Shown: positions 50,134 through 60,224, numbered from the stretch's first letter. The stretch is 64,000 bases of DNA from Corynebacterium glaucum (GCF_002287505.1 NZ_CP019688.1:2406674-2470673), one strand, 5' to 3'. A program made the numbers and translations. Notes: a model not told the origin generated them from the letters alone.

Positions 50134-50814
50134 ATGGATAACCGCTTGAACTCGACCGAGAACCGCCGCAGCGAGCAGGGGCGGATCGGCGCCTGGGATT
50201 TCGCCGCGGTCTTCAGCAGTGATGGTGACGGCGGTGGTGCCCGCGTCGCGCCGCGCGCCGGGCACCAGACCGTGGTGTGGGTCATTGACGGCGAGGTGCG
50301 CCACGCAGGCCCTCACGGGTTGGAGGAGCGCGTCGGCGCGGGCGCAGCCAGTGTGGCGACGTCACCCGCCGGCGGTTCGGCGCTTCGCACTACTGCTGGC
50401 AGTGGCGCCGTGGGCGTGTGCCTGGACGCGGCGGTGCCGCAGGGCGCAAGCGGCCGGCTCGAGGTGTACGCGCCGGAGGTGTTCACGCTGCGCAGCGTCA
50501 CCACCGCCGTCTCCGGCGAGGCGCGGGTCTTCGTCGGCGAGCTGTTCGGCCAGTCGTCTCCGGTGGAAACCCACACGCCACTCGTGGCCGCGGAGCTGCG
50601 GCTCGAACCCGGCACGGAAGTGGCGCTGGTGCTCAACGAGGCGTTCGAGTACGGCCTGCTCGCCGTCACCGACGGCATCGAGGTGCAGCGCGTCGCGGTC
50701 CCGCGCGGCGAGGTCGGCTACACCGGCACCGGCAACAAAACCTGGGGCGTAAAGAACACGTCCAGCACCCCGGCGCGCGCCGTGCTCTTCGGCGGCGAGC
50801 CGCTCGCGAACTAG
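50134..50814 (+). CDS. Pirin-like cupin protein
   Basis: 226 residues. GHQTVVWVIDGEVRH in the N-terminal cupin and TGTGNKTWGVKN...AVLFGGEPLA at the C-terminus match the pirin family (the C-terminal LFGGEP motif). The metal-binding HPH of pirins is not present in the usual place, so catalysis is doubtful. ATG at 50134. Function unknown. Confidence 0.7.
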   Translation: MDNRLNSTENRRSEQGRIGAWDFAAVFSSDGDGGGARVAPRAGHQTVVWVIDGEVRHAGPHGLEERVGAGAASVATSPAGGSALRTTAGSGAVGVCLDAAVPQGASGRLEVYAPEVFTLRSVTTAVSGEARVFVGELFGQSSPVETHTPLVAAELRLEPGTEVALVLNEAFEYGLLAVTDGIEVQRVAVPRGEVGYTGTGNKTWGVKNTSSTPARAVLFGGEPLAN

Positions 50815-50914
50815 CGCCCCTACCATCCGCACGCCCGCGTTACGCTCGGCGTGCGGATTTTAATGCGCACGCCTTACCCAACCAGGCGCGGCGATCAGCC
50901 GTATTGTGTCTGGC

Positions 50915-52240
50915 ATGATCGTGACGCTGCTGATGACGCTGGAAGGCTCCCTGCCCGAAATTTCGCGCTGCGTCAACGTGGACGACTCCATGGACCTCGG
51001 CGAACTATCCCAGGTCATCGATGCCGCCTTCGGCTTCTCCGGCGCCGCGACGCACCTGTACGCCACCGGCTCGGGCGAGTTCCGCCACATCTTCGCCGAA
51101 ATCCCCAGCGCCGGCGAATCCGACGAGACCGAACTCACCGTCGCCAGAATCTCCGAAATCACCTATATCTACGACCCCACCGCGAACTGGACGGTGCAGG
51201 TCGCGGTCCTCGGCGAGTCCCAGCTTGACGGTCCTACACCATTGCTTATCGACGCTTGCGGGCCCGACATCGTCGAATCCGCCAACGGCCCAGAGTTGAT
51301 GACGAAGTTCCGCAACGAGGCCCGTCGCATCGCCGCAGGTCTGCCGCCGGACATGGAAGTCACCCCGCTGCTGCTGAGCTTCCTACCCGTGATGTCGCCG
51401 GAGCGGATGTTGCAGCGCCTCACCGTTGTAGACCCGGTTTCGGTGGCCACCCGCATCGGGTTTGTGGCCGAGGAGATCTACTTCGACCAGCCAATCCCCG
51501 GCATGCCGGACGTGGACACCCCGGACCTCGCCCACGAATTCGAGGACTTTTTGGATTCGCGCCCGGAGCTGCGCCAGATCATGCAGGACGATCCGAACCC
51601 GGATCTGAATCCGACGCTGCTTTCTGCGGTCGCGGAATTCTTCGAAGACAAGTTGGGCCCGGACGGCAGCGCCACGTACCGGTGGACAGTTGCCGCGCCG
51701 CTCGAGCTTGCCGACGTGCTGTATAACGCCGTCAACCTGTTCAGCGAGCCGGTGGTGCTGACCAAAACTGGCAACCTCCCGGTTGCGGCAGTGCGCATGC
51801 TGGCGGAGCTGTTAGGAAGGAAGCACACGGGCGGGCAGCCGCGGGAAAATACCTTCCCTGAGGTGCGCCAACTGCGGCAGTTCTTGGAAGGCGCGGGCCT
51901 CATCGCGTTAGGCGACGAGGCACTCCAGGTCTCTGAACGCGGCAGGTTCTTCCTCCAGTCGGAGGATCCGATCGCGGATTTCCACACGGAGCTTCTCGTT
52001 GGCTTCGAAGCCGTCTTCGGCAAAGCAGAGTTCGCGGAGAACATCGAGCACCTGGCGGACTTCGCCGGCATCCGCGACCTTGAGCCAGGTTGGCACGCAT
52101 TACCGGAGAGTTTCCGCGACGTAGTGATGTTCATCAGGCAAATCGGCGGGTTCTACACCGGCCCTGAGGGTCCTGTGTCAACGCAGAGCGGCGAGGCACT
52201 TTTGCGATACATCCTGCGGCACTACGGCTACGAGAGCTAG
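50915..52240 (+). CDS. pRiA4b ORF-3-like domain protein
   Basis: 441 residues from the ATG at 50915; TATTGT is 7 bases upstream (leaderless). The N-terminal 110 residues resemble the pRiA4b ORF-3 family (ITYIYDPTANWTVQVAVLGE corresponds to its YDFGDxW core). The remaining 330 residues are helical with no recognised motif. Function unknown; such proteins are widespread in actinobacteria. Confidence 0.7.
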   Translation: MIVTLLMTLEGSLPEISRCVNVDDSMDLGELSQVIDAAFGFSGAATHLYATGSGEFRHIFAEIPSAGESDETELTVARISEITYIYDPTANWTVQVAVLGESQLDGPTPLLIDACGPDIVESANGPELMTKFRNEARRIAAGLPPDMEVTPLLLSFLPVMSPERMLQRLTVVDPVSVATRIGFVAEEIYFDQPIPGMPDVDTPDLAHEFEDFLDSRPELRQIMQDDPNPDLNPTLLSAVAEFFEDKLGPDGSATYRWTVAAPLELADVLYNAVNLFSEPVVLTKTGNLPVAAVRMLAELLGRKHTGGQPRENTFPEVRQLRQFLEGAGLIALGDEALQVSERGRFFLQSEDPIADFHTELLVGFEAVFGKAEFAENIEHLADFAGIRDLEPGWHALPESFRDVVMFIRQIGGFYTGPEGPVSTQSGEALLRYILRHYGYES

Positions 52241-52258
52241 GTTTGGCGCGGGCTGGGA

Positions 52259-52759
52259 TCACGCAATCGTCGTTAATGCTGCGAAGATTGTGAGCACAAT
52301 GGCACTGCCTGCTGCGATGACCCAGTATGACTCGTAGGGCCGCCAGCGGCTGGCGAGAGCTGCCCCGACGAGCGCGCCGAGGGTGTTCGAGATGATGTCG
52401 TCCAGGTCGGAGAATCCGGCCGCGAAGATGAACTGGCCTGTCTCGATGCCCAGGCTGAGCGCGAAACCGATGGCCGTGGCGCGCAGGATGGAGTCGCGGT
52501 AAGCGATGAACCCGATGGGCGCGAAAAGCGCCATGTTGCCAATCAGGTTGACCCACGGGGCCCACCAGGCCGCTCCAGTGTGAAACGTTTGCAACGGGTT
52601 GATGCGGATCTGGCGGCGTTGGTGCACCGCCGACTCCCACACTCCGGGCAGCTCAATGTAGGCCTTGCCGAATGTCACGAGCACCACCAAAGTGGCAACG
52701 AGCAGCGCCGCCACAAGTTTCAGAAGTGTCGGTGCTGCTCGGTGTTGGGGGAGTGTCAA
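52259..52759 (-). CDS. VanZ-like membrane protein
   Basis: 166 residues, TTG start at 52759 (only in-frame option before a stop upstream). Four or five helices; NLIGNMALFAPIGFI, GIETGQFIF and SDLDDIISNTLGALVG are the VanZ-family landmarks. Relatives link to teicoplanin resistance and cell-wall traits; role here unknown. Follows the paralogous membrane protein gene by 22 bases. Confidence 0.85.
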   Translation of the reverse strand: MTLPQHRAAPTLLKLVAALLVATLVVLVTFGKAYIELPGVWESAVHQRRQIRINPLQTFHTGAAWWAPWVNLIGNMALFAPIGFIAYRDSILRATAIGFALSLGIETGQFIFAAGFSDLDDIISNTLGALVGAALASRWRPYESYWVIAAGSAIVLTIFAALTTIA

Positions 52760-52780
52760 AGTGGAGAAAGTGCTTACGGA

Positions 52781-53944
52781 TTAGGCCGCAGCGGCCTCGT
52801 GAGGAACCGGACCGCCGGAAATCTGGCGGTACGCGTGCGCCTGCACGAGGTAGGTGTACGGCGTGACAAAGACGGTCAGAATGATGGTGATGATAGCACC
52901 GACCGCCGCCATGCCTTCGCCGGAGCTGAGGAAGAGTGCGGGGGCCGACACAGCCATATTCACGATGGCAAGGAACAGGATCAGCAGAAGTACCGGGAAG
53001 TAGTTTCGTGCGCCGCTGCGCATCGCACCACCGAAAGCGTTGCCGAACGAGCCGTTGTTGTCAGCCGCGTAGTAGATGATGAACAGGAAGAACGGTGCCA
53101 GGAGGAGTACCGGAATGAAGAGGCTTGCCAAGAATATCCCCCCTGCCTTCATCACATTGGGATCCGAAAGCAGCGCCTCCGGCGAATCTGCGTACATCGC
53201 GATGTTCTCGTCGATGAGGCCAGTTGCGGCCGTGATGATTCCCGCAATGATGCTCAGAATGATAATTCCAACGACGACGATGACCACGAGGATGGCCGCA
53301 ACTCCCAGCGTCTTGCCGTAAGCCGGGGCCTGCCACTTTTGGAACTTCTTCACCAGCGTCTGCTGCAACACACCGGAGGCGAAGAGCGGCGCGAGCAGGA
53401 ACAGCGCAACGAGGGCGAGGAGTCCGAGAACCACGAACTCAGAGTTCGACACCGCGGTAAGCACTGCTGAGGAAACGCCGATGAGCAGCATCTTGCCCGG
53501 GTTTGCCATGAGACCCTTGAAACCCCACGAAATCGCCTCGCCAAGGCGGAGCTTGCCGGTGCCCTTTGTGTGGCGCCAGCCGTTGGCGGCCGGGTTGTTG
53601 ATCGGGTGAGGCTGGGTGCCGTCGCCGAAGGTGCCGTCGGTCAGCTGGGAGCCGTGGAAACGCATCGCGTCGCCCCCGGCAGCGCCGGCAGCGGAGTTGA
53701 CGTCGAACTGGGAGTAGTCGCCCGGCTGGCCGTAAGCCTGCTGGCCATACGGTTGCTGATCATAAGCCTGCTGACCGTACTGATCCTGACCGTACTGATC
53801 CTGGCCATACTGGTTCTGGCCATACGACGGGTAGTTGCCATACGACTGCTGGCCGTACGACTGGTTCGGGTCACCGCCTTGGTTGCCGTAGCCCTCAGGA
53901 TCGTTGCCGTAGGGCGGGTAGCCGCCGGAGTTCGGGGTGCTCAT
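52781..53944 (-). CDS. Membrane protein with prion-like Gly/Tyr/Gln-rich N-terminus
   Basis: 387 residues. Residues 1-90 are repeats of YGQ and related units (YGQQSYGNYPSYGQNQYGQ). A motif NGWRHTKGTGKLRLGEA precedes a membrane domain of about five helices and an ending YRQISGGPVPHE. The second half matches the adjacent paralogue at 54031. The N-terminus may phase-separate or bind partners; function unknown. Read leftward. Confidence 0.85.
   Translation of the reverse strand: MSTPNSGGYPPYGNDPEGYGNQGGDPNQSYGQQSYGNYPSYGQNQYGQDQYGQDQYGQQAYDQQPYGQQAYGQPGDYSQFDVNSAAGAAGGDAMRFHGSQLTDGTFGDGTQPHPINNPAANGWRHTKGTGKLRLGEAISWGFKGLMANPGKMLLIGVSSAVLTAVSNSEFVVLGLLALVALFLLAPLFASGVLQQTLVKKFQKWQAPAYGKTLGVAAILVVIVVVGIIILSIIAGIITAATGLIDENIAMYADSPEALLSDPNVMKAGGIFLASLFIPVLLLAPFFLFIIYYAADNNGSFGNAFGGAMRSGARNYFPVLLLILFLAIVNMAVSAPALFLSSGEGMAAVGAIITIILTVFVTPYTYLVQAHAYRQISGGPVPHEAAAA
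53726..53850. repeat. Imperfect tandem repeat, Gly/Tyr/Gln codons
   Basis: Short repeats based on CATACTGG/CTGACCGTACTGAT words encode YGQDQYGQ-like units. At least five copies, in frame. Copy-number change would only alter the disordered tail. Confidence 0.65.
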
Positions 53945-54030
53945 GGTGTCTTCTTTCATAGAGTCGGAGACAAAAACACCTGAGACTTTACCTAGAAACC
54001 CGCCGCCGGCGCACGATTAGACACCGGGGG

Positions 54031-54909
54031 TTAGTACACCGCGGACTCGTGAGGCACTGGGCCGCCGGATACTTGCCGATACGCATGGGCACCAACCAGG
54101 TAGCTGTACGGCGTGATGAACAGGGAGAGCACGATGGTCAGGAACGTGCCGAGTAAACCGTTGAGCATCCCTTCGCTCGCCAAGTATGCGGGGAGCTGGG
54201 CAATGATACCGAGCACGATGATGAACACAGCAATAGCTAGCGTCGACAGATAGTTGCGCGCAGCCGCGCTGAGCCCCGCTCCGAGCGCGTTGCCAAAACT
54301 GCCGTTGTCGTCGGCTGCGAAATAGGCAGGAAGGACGAAAAACGGCGCGATTAGCAGGCACGTCACCACGAACGAAACTACAAGGATCATCTGCCCGCGC
54401 CGCGCCGCCGGATGATCCACCGCCGCCTCAGGGTCGGTGGGGAAGAGGCTGATGTCCATCCCTGCGACCGCAAACACCAGTGCGATGAACGTCAGCAAGA
54501 GCACGATGCCAAAGGACACTGCGATGAATACACCAAGCATCCCCAATGCTTTGCCGTAGGCGGGAGCCTGAACATGCTGAAACCTGGTCTTCAGCGTCTG
54601 CTGCAGCGCGACAGAGAGGATCACCGGAATGATCAGCAGTGAGCCGATCGCGGCGAGCGGTCCAACCCACGGCAGCACCGTCATTTCTTTAAGCACAGCT
54701 ATTACGAGACCGATCACCAGCATCGGGCCAGGATTAGCGGCAATCGCCTTGAACCCCCACGCAATCGCCTGACCGGGGTGCAGTTTTCCGGTTCCCTTTG
54801 TATGCCTCCAGCCGTTGGCCTCCCGGTCGCCCCGGTCGCCCCAGTCACCCCGGTCGCCCTGGGGATCGCTACCGGAGGGCGGGTAACCGCCAGGATACGT
54901 GGTGCTCAT
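54031..54909 (-). CDS. Membrane protein, paralogue of the one at 52781
   Basis: 292 residues. It has a short N-terminus (YPPSGSDPQGDRGDWGDRGD), then NGWRHTKGTGKLHPGQA, a membrane domain and ending YRQVSGGPVPHESAVY. Clearly a tandem duplicate of the larger protein but without the YGQ repeats. Function unknown. Confidence 0.85.
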   Translation of the reverse strand: MSTTYPGGYPPSGSDPQGDRGDWGDRGDREANGWRHTKGTGKLHPGQAIAWGFKAIAANPGPMLVIGLVIAVLKEMTVLPWVGPLAAIGSLLIIPVILSVALQQTLKTRFQHVQAPAYGKALGMLGVFIAVSFGIVLLLTFIALVFAVAGMDISLFPTDPEAAVDHPAARRGQMILVVSFVVTCLLIAPFFVLPAYFAADDNGSFGNALGAGLSAAARNYLSTLAIAVFIIVLGIIAQLPAYLASEGMLNGLLGTFLTIVLSLFITPYSYLVGAHAYRQVSGGPVPHESAVY

Positions 54910-54922
54910 TGTGCCTATTCTT

Positions 54923-57784
54923 CTACTTCACCACGAGGTTCACCATGCGCCCCGGTACGACGATGGTCTTCACCACGGTCTTGCCCTCGGTAAGTTCTGC
55001 CACGCGCGGGTCGGCCAACGCCACCGCCTCGATCTCGTCCTGGCTGGCCTCGGCCGGCACGTCGACGCGCGCTTTGACTTTACCGTTGATTTGGACGGGC
55101 AGTTCAACGGTGTCATCGACAAGCAATTGCTCATCAAAGGTGGGGAACGGCTCGAACGTGATGGTGCCTTCGTGGCCGAGCTTGGCCCAGAGCTCCTCAG
55201 CGAGGTGGGGGGCAAGCGGGGAGACCATTTGCACGAGAGGGGTGACGGCGTCGCGCGGGGCGCCGGACGGGTAGGTCTTGGTCAGGTAGTTAACGTACTC
55301 GATCAGCTTCGCGGCGACGGTGTTCAGGCGCAGGGCCTCGTAGTCCTCGCGCACGCCGGCGATGGTGCGGTGGAGCTGCTTGGCGTCGTCGGTGGTCAGA
55401 TCCGCGTCGGTGACTGCGAGTTCGCCGGTCTCCTCGTTCACTGCGAGGCGCCACAGGCGCTGCAGGAAGCGGTGCGCGCCGACAACGTCCTTCGTCGCCC
55501 AGGGGCGCGAGGTGTCCAACGGGCCCATCGACATCTCGTACACGCGCAGGGTGTCCGCGCCGTACGCGCTCACCACATCATCCGGCGCGACGGAGTTCTT
55601 CAAAGACTTGCCCATCTTGCCGTACTCGCGGTTGACCTCCTCGCCGCCATAGAAGTACTTGCCGTCGCGCTCTTCCACCTCGGCCGCCGGCACGTACACA
55701 CCGCGGGAGTCGGTGTAGGCGTACGCCTGGATGTAGCCCTGGTTGTACAGGCGGCGGTACGGCTCCTGCGAGGTGACAAAACCAAGGTCATAGAGCACTT
55801 TGTGCCAGAAGCGGGCGTAGAGCAGGTGCAGCACCGCATGCTCCACACCGCCCACGTAGAGGTCCACGCCGCCCGGGTCGTTTGCGCCGTGCTCCTCGGG
55901 GCGCGGGCCGGTCCAGTAGCGCTCGTTTTCGATGTTGCAGAATTCGTCGTTATTCGTCGGGTCGATGTAGCGCAGCTGGTACCAGGAGGAACCGGCCCAC
56001 TGCGGCATCACGTTGGTGTCGCGGTAGTACTTCTGCGTGCCGTGGCCCAGATCCAGCTCGACCTCGACCCAGTCGGTGGCCTTCGCCAGCGGGGGAGCGG
56101 GCTCGGAATCGGCGTCGTCCGGGTCGAAGGCGACCGGGTTGTAGTCCTCAACCTGCGGCAGCTCCACTGGCAGCATGTCCTCCGGCAGGCCGTGCGCCTG
56201 GCCGTTCTCGTCGTACACAATCGGGAACGGTTCGCCCCAGTAGCGCTGGCGGGCAAACAGCCAATCGCGCAGCTTGTACTGGATCTTCTCGTCGCCGTGA
56301 CCGCCCGCCACCAGCCAGTCAATGGCTCGCTCGATCGCCTCAGCCTTGCCCAAACCATTCAGGTCCAGGCCTTCGCTATTCGACGAATTAATGTGCGCGG
56401 CATCTCCAGTAAACGCAGCTTCGGTGACGTCACCGTCAAGCACCGCCGTAATCGGCAGGCCGAAGACGGTGGCGAACTCGTAGTCGCGCTCGTCGTGCGC
56501 CGGCACCGCCATGATCGCACCCGTGCCGTAGCCGGTGAGCACGTAGTCCGCGATGAACACCGGCACCTGCTCGCCGTTGACCGGGTTGGTCGCGTACGCG
56601 CCCAAGAACACGCCGGTCTTTTCCTTGTTTTCCTGGCGCTCCACATCGGACTTCGCCGCAATCGAGCGCTTGTACGCGTCGACCGCCTCGCGCGGGGTCG
56701 CGGCGCCGTTGGTCCAGCGCGCGTCGGTGCCTTCCGGGTAGGCGTCGGTCAAGAGAGCGTCGACAAGCTCATGCTCCGGAGCAAGCACCATGTAGGTGGC
56801 GCCGAAGAGGGTGTCCGGGCGGGTGGTGAAGACCTCGATCGGGCCGGCGGCGGACTGGAAGGCAACCTGCGCGCCGCGCGAACGGCCGATCCAGTTGCGC
56901 TGCATCGAGATGACCTTTTCCGGCCAATCCAAAAGCTCAAGGTCGTCGAGCAGGCGGTCGGAGTAGGCGGTGATGCGCATCATCCACTGGCGCAGGCGTT
57001 TGCGAAAGACCGGGAAGTTGCCGCGCTCCGAACGCCCGTCCGCGGTGACCTCCTCGTTCGCCAGCACCGTGCCTAGGCCGGGGCACCAGTTCACCATGGA
57101 TTCGGAGAGGTAGACCAGGCGAAACTCATCGATCGCCTTGTGCTTCTCCTCGGTGCTCAGCTCGCGGAAGTCGCGGCCGTCCTTGGTCTTGCGCGCTCCG
57201 GTGAGCAGGTCGCGCACCAGCTCCTCGATCGGGCGGGCTTTCTGCTGCTCCTGGTCAAACCACGCGTTATAAATCTGCAGGAAGATCCACTGCGTCCACT
57301 TGTAAAACTCCGGGTCCGTCGTGGCCACGGAGCGTCGCGGGTCATGGCCCAGGCCCAGCATGGACAGCTGGCGGCGCATGTTGGCAATGTTCTGCTCAGT
57401 CGTGGTGCGCGGGTGCGTGCCCGTTTGAATCGCGTACTGCTCCGCCGGCAGACCGAAGGCGTCATAACCCAGCGTGTGTAGCACGTTCTTGCCCAGCATG
57501 CGGTTGTAGCGCGCGTACACATCCGTCGCGATGTAGCTCAACGGGTGACCCACGTGCAGGCCCACGCCCGAGGGGTACGGGAACATGTCCTGCACGTTGA
57601 GCTTGTCGGCGGGCAGCTCCGTCTGGCTGTCTGACGCTTGGGGAGCAAGGTCACCCACCGGGTTCGGAGCGTTGAACGTGCCGTTCTCGCGCCAATAGCC
57701 CTGCCATTTGCCTTCGATATCGTTGGCCAGCTCAGCCGTGTAGCGGTGCGGGTTCGCCGGGGTCGCGGAGTTCGCTTCAGTCAT
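54923..57784 (-). CDS. leuS: Leucyl-tRNA synthetase
   Basis: 953 residues. ATP-binding motifs [13 protein letters not shown] (HIGH class) and [12 protein letters not shown] (KMSKS class; KMGKS is usual in actinobacteria). Editing domain between them. Joins leucine to its tRNA. ATG at 57784; TAGACT lies 8 bases upstream on the reverse strand, so leaderless. A palindrome TTAGACAGTCTAA overlaps the promoter. Confidence 0.97.
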   Translation of the reverse strand: MTEANSATPANPHRYTAELANDIEGKWQGYWRENGTFNAPNPVGDLAPQASDSQTELPADKLNVQDMFPYPSGVGLHVGHPLSYIATDVYARYNRMLGKNVLHTLGYDAFGLPAEQYAIQTGTHPRTTTEQNIANMRRQLSMLGLGHDPRRSVATTDPEFYKWTQWIFLQIYNAWFDQEQQKARPIEELVRDLLTGARKTKDGRDFRELSTEEKHKAIDEFRLVYLSESMVNWCPGLGTVLANEEVTADGRSERGNFPVFRKRLRQWMMRITAYSDRLLDDLELLDWPEKVISMQRNWIGRSRGAQVAFQSAAGPIEVFTTRPDTLFGATYMVLAPEHELVDALLTDAYPEGTDARWTNGAATPREAVDAYKRSIAAKSDVERQENKEKTGVFLGAYATNPVNGEQVPVFIADYVLTGYGTGAIMAVPAHDERDYEFATVFGLPITAVLDGDVTEAAFTGDAAHINSSNSEGLDLNGLGKAEAIERAIDWLVAGGHGDEKIQYKLRDWLFARQRYWGEPFPIVYDENGQAHGLPEDMLPVELPQVEDYNPVAFDPDDADSEPAPPLAKATDWVEVELDLGHGTQKYYRDTNVMPQWAGSSWYQLRYIDPTNNDEFCNIENERYWTGPRPEEHGANDPGGVDLYVGGVEHAVLHLLYARFWHKVLYDLGFVTSQEPYRRLYNQGYIQAYAYTDSRGVYVPAAEVEERDGKYFYGGEEVNREYGKMGKSLKNSVAPDDVVSAYGADTLRVYEMSMGPLDTSRPWATKDVVGAHRFLQRLWRLAVNEETGELAVTDADLTTDDAKQLHRTIAGVREDYEALRLNTVAAKLIEYVNYLTKTYPSGAPRDAVTPLVQMVSPLAPHLAEELWAKLGHEGTITFEPFPTFDEQLLVDDTVELPVQINGKVKARVDVPAEASQDEIEAVALADPRVAELTEGKTVVKTIVVPGRMVNLVVK

Positions 57785-57786
57785 GG

Positions 57787-57799
57787 TTAGACAGTCTAA
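57787..57799. promoter_or_regulatory. Palindrome TTAGACAGTCTAA at the leuS promoter
   Basis: A 13-base palindrome with a central A, overlapping the -10 box TAGACT. Could be an operator or coincidental symmetry. Confidence 0.35.
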
Positions 57800-57969
57800 T
57801 AGGGCATCGTTTGTCACGGTCGCAGGGAGCTTTTGCTTATCCGACGCCTCGTTCACCCCGCCAAGGTGCACCCCTAACGCCCGAGCGACTGGGGGAGATA
57901 TGGAAGGTGTGGGTCGTTACCGCCCACAGCACTCGTCCTCAGCATTCGTCCCCAACTGAAAGTGCCTTA

Positions 57970-58299
57970 ATGCTCATGTTCACCCGCAAACGTCTTGCCC
58001 CCGCCTGCATTGCAGTTGCCGTCGCTAGCGCCGCCATCGTCGCACCTGCCGCCAACGCTGTCGAACTTCAGGTTGAAACCCGCAGCGGGCATTCCCTCAA
58101 CGCCGTTGAGCTCAGCTCCGCGCTCATCCAGCCGTACAAGGACCTTTCGTCCCTCGGGTCGTCGGAATACTTCTTCCCCAGCCCGGAGAACCGCACCCCT
58201 GGGAACCCGGGCCTGCTCTCGTCGACTTTGGGGAGCATCGTCAACCTCGTCCTGCCGTTCTACGCGCTCTTTGAACTCACCGGATCGTCGATTAAGTAG
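57970..58299 (+). CDS. Small secreted protein with SSxxFFP motif
   Basis: 109 residues. Signal peptide (MLMFTRKRLAPACIAVAVAS, cleavage near NAVEL). Mature part has SLGSSEYFFPSPENR and a hydrophobic C-terminus (VNLVLPFYALFELTGSSIK). It shares the SSxxFFP pattern with the protein at 59904, on the far side of the DcuC-type carrier. No LPXTG. Function unknown. Confidence 0.7.
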   Translation: MLMFTRKRLAPACIAVAVASAAIVAPAANAVELQVETRSGHSLNAVELSSALIQPYKDLSSLGSSEYFFPSPENRTPGNPGLLSSTLGSIVNLVLPFYALFELTGSSIK

Positions 58300-58389
58300 T
58301 CGCTCTAGCACTAGATCCACGAAGGCGACATTGTTCACATATCCGCGAAATCGCTGCGATAGATGAAACCTTCGGGCGATATTTAAAGC

Positions 58390-59814
58390 ATGCTTTATGT
58401 ATTGCTCGCGGTCGTGGCGATTGCTGCGGTCGGTTACTTCATCTACAAAAAGGTGCACGCGGCCTCGGCAATCTTCGCCGTGGGCGTGCTGCTGCTCATG
58501 ATCGCCGCGGCGACCGGCCGCGTGACCCTTTCTACTCAGGACATCGAGTCCAGCGGCAACGCGTTTTACGACGAGCTGCTGATCATCGAGTCCCTGTTCA
58601 AGTCCCGCTTCTCCGGCACCGGCATGGCGATCATGGTGCTCTTCGGCTTCGTCGGCTACATGCGCCACATCGGTGCTGACGCGAAGACCGTGGTTGCGCT
58701 GTCCCAGCCGCTACGGCGCTTCGAAGGCTCGTACTGGCTGGTGCCCGTCGGGTTTGCGGTAGGCACGTTGTTGTCCTTGGTCGTGCCGTCGGCAAGCGCT
58801 CTGTCCCTGCTGCTAGTGGCGACGCTGATGCCTGCGCTGATTGCTGCTGGCCTGACTCCGCTGACGGTGGGCGCGATTGTGGTGACTTCCTCGACGATTG
58901 CGCCCTCGCCGCTCGAGGCTGGCCTGATTCAAGGTGCCGACCTGGTGGGGATGACGGTGACGGAGTTCACCTTCGGCAACGTGGCGTATGCGACGGTGCC
59001 GGCGCTGATTGTTGTCGCGTTCACGCACATGTGGTGGCAGCGGCGTTGCGATCTTCGCGATGTGGCGAAGGTGACCGCCGCGACCACTGCCGGAGAGGTG
59101 GAGGAAGCGAAGGAGAGCGAATCCGATAGGCGCATCCAGGAAGCCGTGGAGCGCGCCGAGGGCCTGCCCGGCTTCTACGCGCTGCTGCCGCTGTTGCCGC
59201 TTTTGCTCATCGTGATCTCCGCGATCCTGAACCGGATGGGCGTGGTGGGTTTCGAGGCCGACATTCTGCCGGTGACCGTGGTGTCGCTGATGGTGACCAT
59301 GATCATCGAGGCGATCCGGCTGCGAAACGTCACCGAAGCGGTCGATGCGCTCCAGGACTTCTTCAAAGGTCTGGGCGAAGGCGCCGCCGGCGTGGTCTCG
59401 CTGATCGTCGCCGCGGCGATTCTGGTGGAGGGCATCACGCAGATGGGCGTGATCGACGCGCTGACCAGTCTTGCGCAGGCGTCGTCGGGCGCGGCGGCGC
59501 TGATGGTGATCGTTTTCGTGCTGGCTACCGGCTTGATGGCGGTGCTCACCGGCTCCGGTGTGGCACCGTACTTCGCGTTCTCCGAGATGGTGCCAGGCTT
59601 GGCTGCAGAATCCGCTGTGCACGCGCCGCAGATGCTCGCGTCTATTTGGTCCGCCTCGAATCTGATGCGCCAGGCTTCGCCGGTGAACGCCGCGGTGCTC
59701 ATCGTCTCCGGCGCGCTGAAGATCAACCCGGTTGAACTGGTCCGACGCACGTTCGTGCCCATGCTCGTCGGCACGATCAGCGCAGTCATCTTCGCGTTCT
59801 TGTTGATCGGTTAA
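58390..59814 (+). CDS. DcuC-type C4-dicarboxylate carrier (YfcC/DcuC family)
   Basis: 474 residues, about 12 to 14 helices. It has SASALSLLLVATLMPALIAA and ASNLMRQASPVNAAVLIVSG, typical of DcuC/YfcC proteins, which exchange or take up dicarboxylates and related acids. There is a cytoplasmic loop around residue 240 (EVEEAKESESDRRIQEAVER). The flanking secreted proteins suggest a functional cluster. Confidence 0.9.
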   Translation: MLYVLLAVVAIAAVGYFIYKKVHAASAIFAVGVLLLMIAAATGRVTLSTQDIESSGNAFYDELLIIESLFKSRFSGTGMAIMVLFGFVGYMRHIGADAKTVVALSQPLRRFEGSYWLVPVGFAVGTLLSLVVPSASALSLLLVATLMPALIAAGLTPLTVGAIVVTSSTIAPSPLEAGLIQGADLVGMTVTEFTFGNVAYATVPALIVVAFTHMWWQRRCDLRDVAKVTAATTAGEVEEAKESESDRRIQEAVERAEGLPGFYALLPLLPLLLIVISAILNRMGVVGFEADILPVTVVSLMVTMIIEAIRLRNVTEAVDALQDFFKGLGEGAAGVVSLIVAAAILVEGITQMGVIDALTSLAQASSGAAALMVIVFVLATGLMAVLTGSGVAPYFAFSEMVPGLAAESAVHAPQMLASIWSASNLMRQASPVNAAVLIVSGALKINPVELVRRTFVPMLVGTISAVIFAFLLIG

Positions 59815-59903
59815 GCGCGTTGACTCGGGCGGGGGTTGGTAACGGCGGGTTACCTTATGAGAGATATAAGAACTGTCACCGTCCGAGGAACCTAGGAGAC
59901 CCC

Positions 59904-60224
59904 ATGCGCACCAACACCCGAACCGGCCGCGTTGGCATTCTCGCCGCCGCCGTCACGCTGACCGCCACTTCGATTGCCGCCACCACCCCGGCAATGGCAG
60001 ACAACGCTCCGACGTACACCGTGAAAGAAACGAAGAGCCCGTTCGACGAGCATGCGGGCCCGCTGTCGTCCAACACCTTCTTCTTCCCCAGGACTGAGCA
60101 CCTCACGGAGCAGGAAAAAACCACGATTGCCGTCCAACCGCTATCATCCCGGTACCTGCTTTTCACCGGCCGCCTCGCGATGTTGCTCGCGCCGATCGCG
60201 TGGCTGAGCTCGCTGGGCCGCTAG
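59904..60224 (+). CDS. Small secreted protein with FFFP motif
   Basis: 106 residues. Signal peptide (MRTNTRTGRVGILAAAVTLT... cleaved near MADNA). Mature part includes PLSSNTFFFPRTEHLT and a hydrophobic C-terminus (LFTGRLAMLLAPIAWL). AGGAGACCCC precedes the ATG. Shares pattern with the protein at 57970. Stop shares CTAG with the convergent Fic gene. Confidence 0.7.
   Translation: MRTNTRTGRVGILAAAVTLTATSIAATTPAMADNAPTYTVKETKSPFDEHAGPLSSNTFFFPRTEHLTEQEKTTIAVQPLSSRYLLFTGRLAMLLAPIAWLSSLGR

Noticed and set aside
55113..55127. TCGACAAGCAATTGC in leuS as a repeat copy
   Set aside because: The first bases differ (ATCGAC), so it is not an exact match.
55605..55625. KMGKS in LeuS as a broken KMSKS motif
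   Set aside because: KMGKS is the ordinary form in actinobacterial leucyl-tRNA synthetases.
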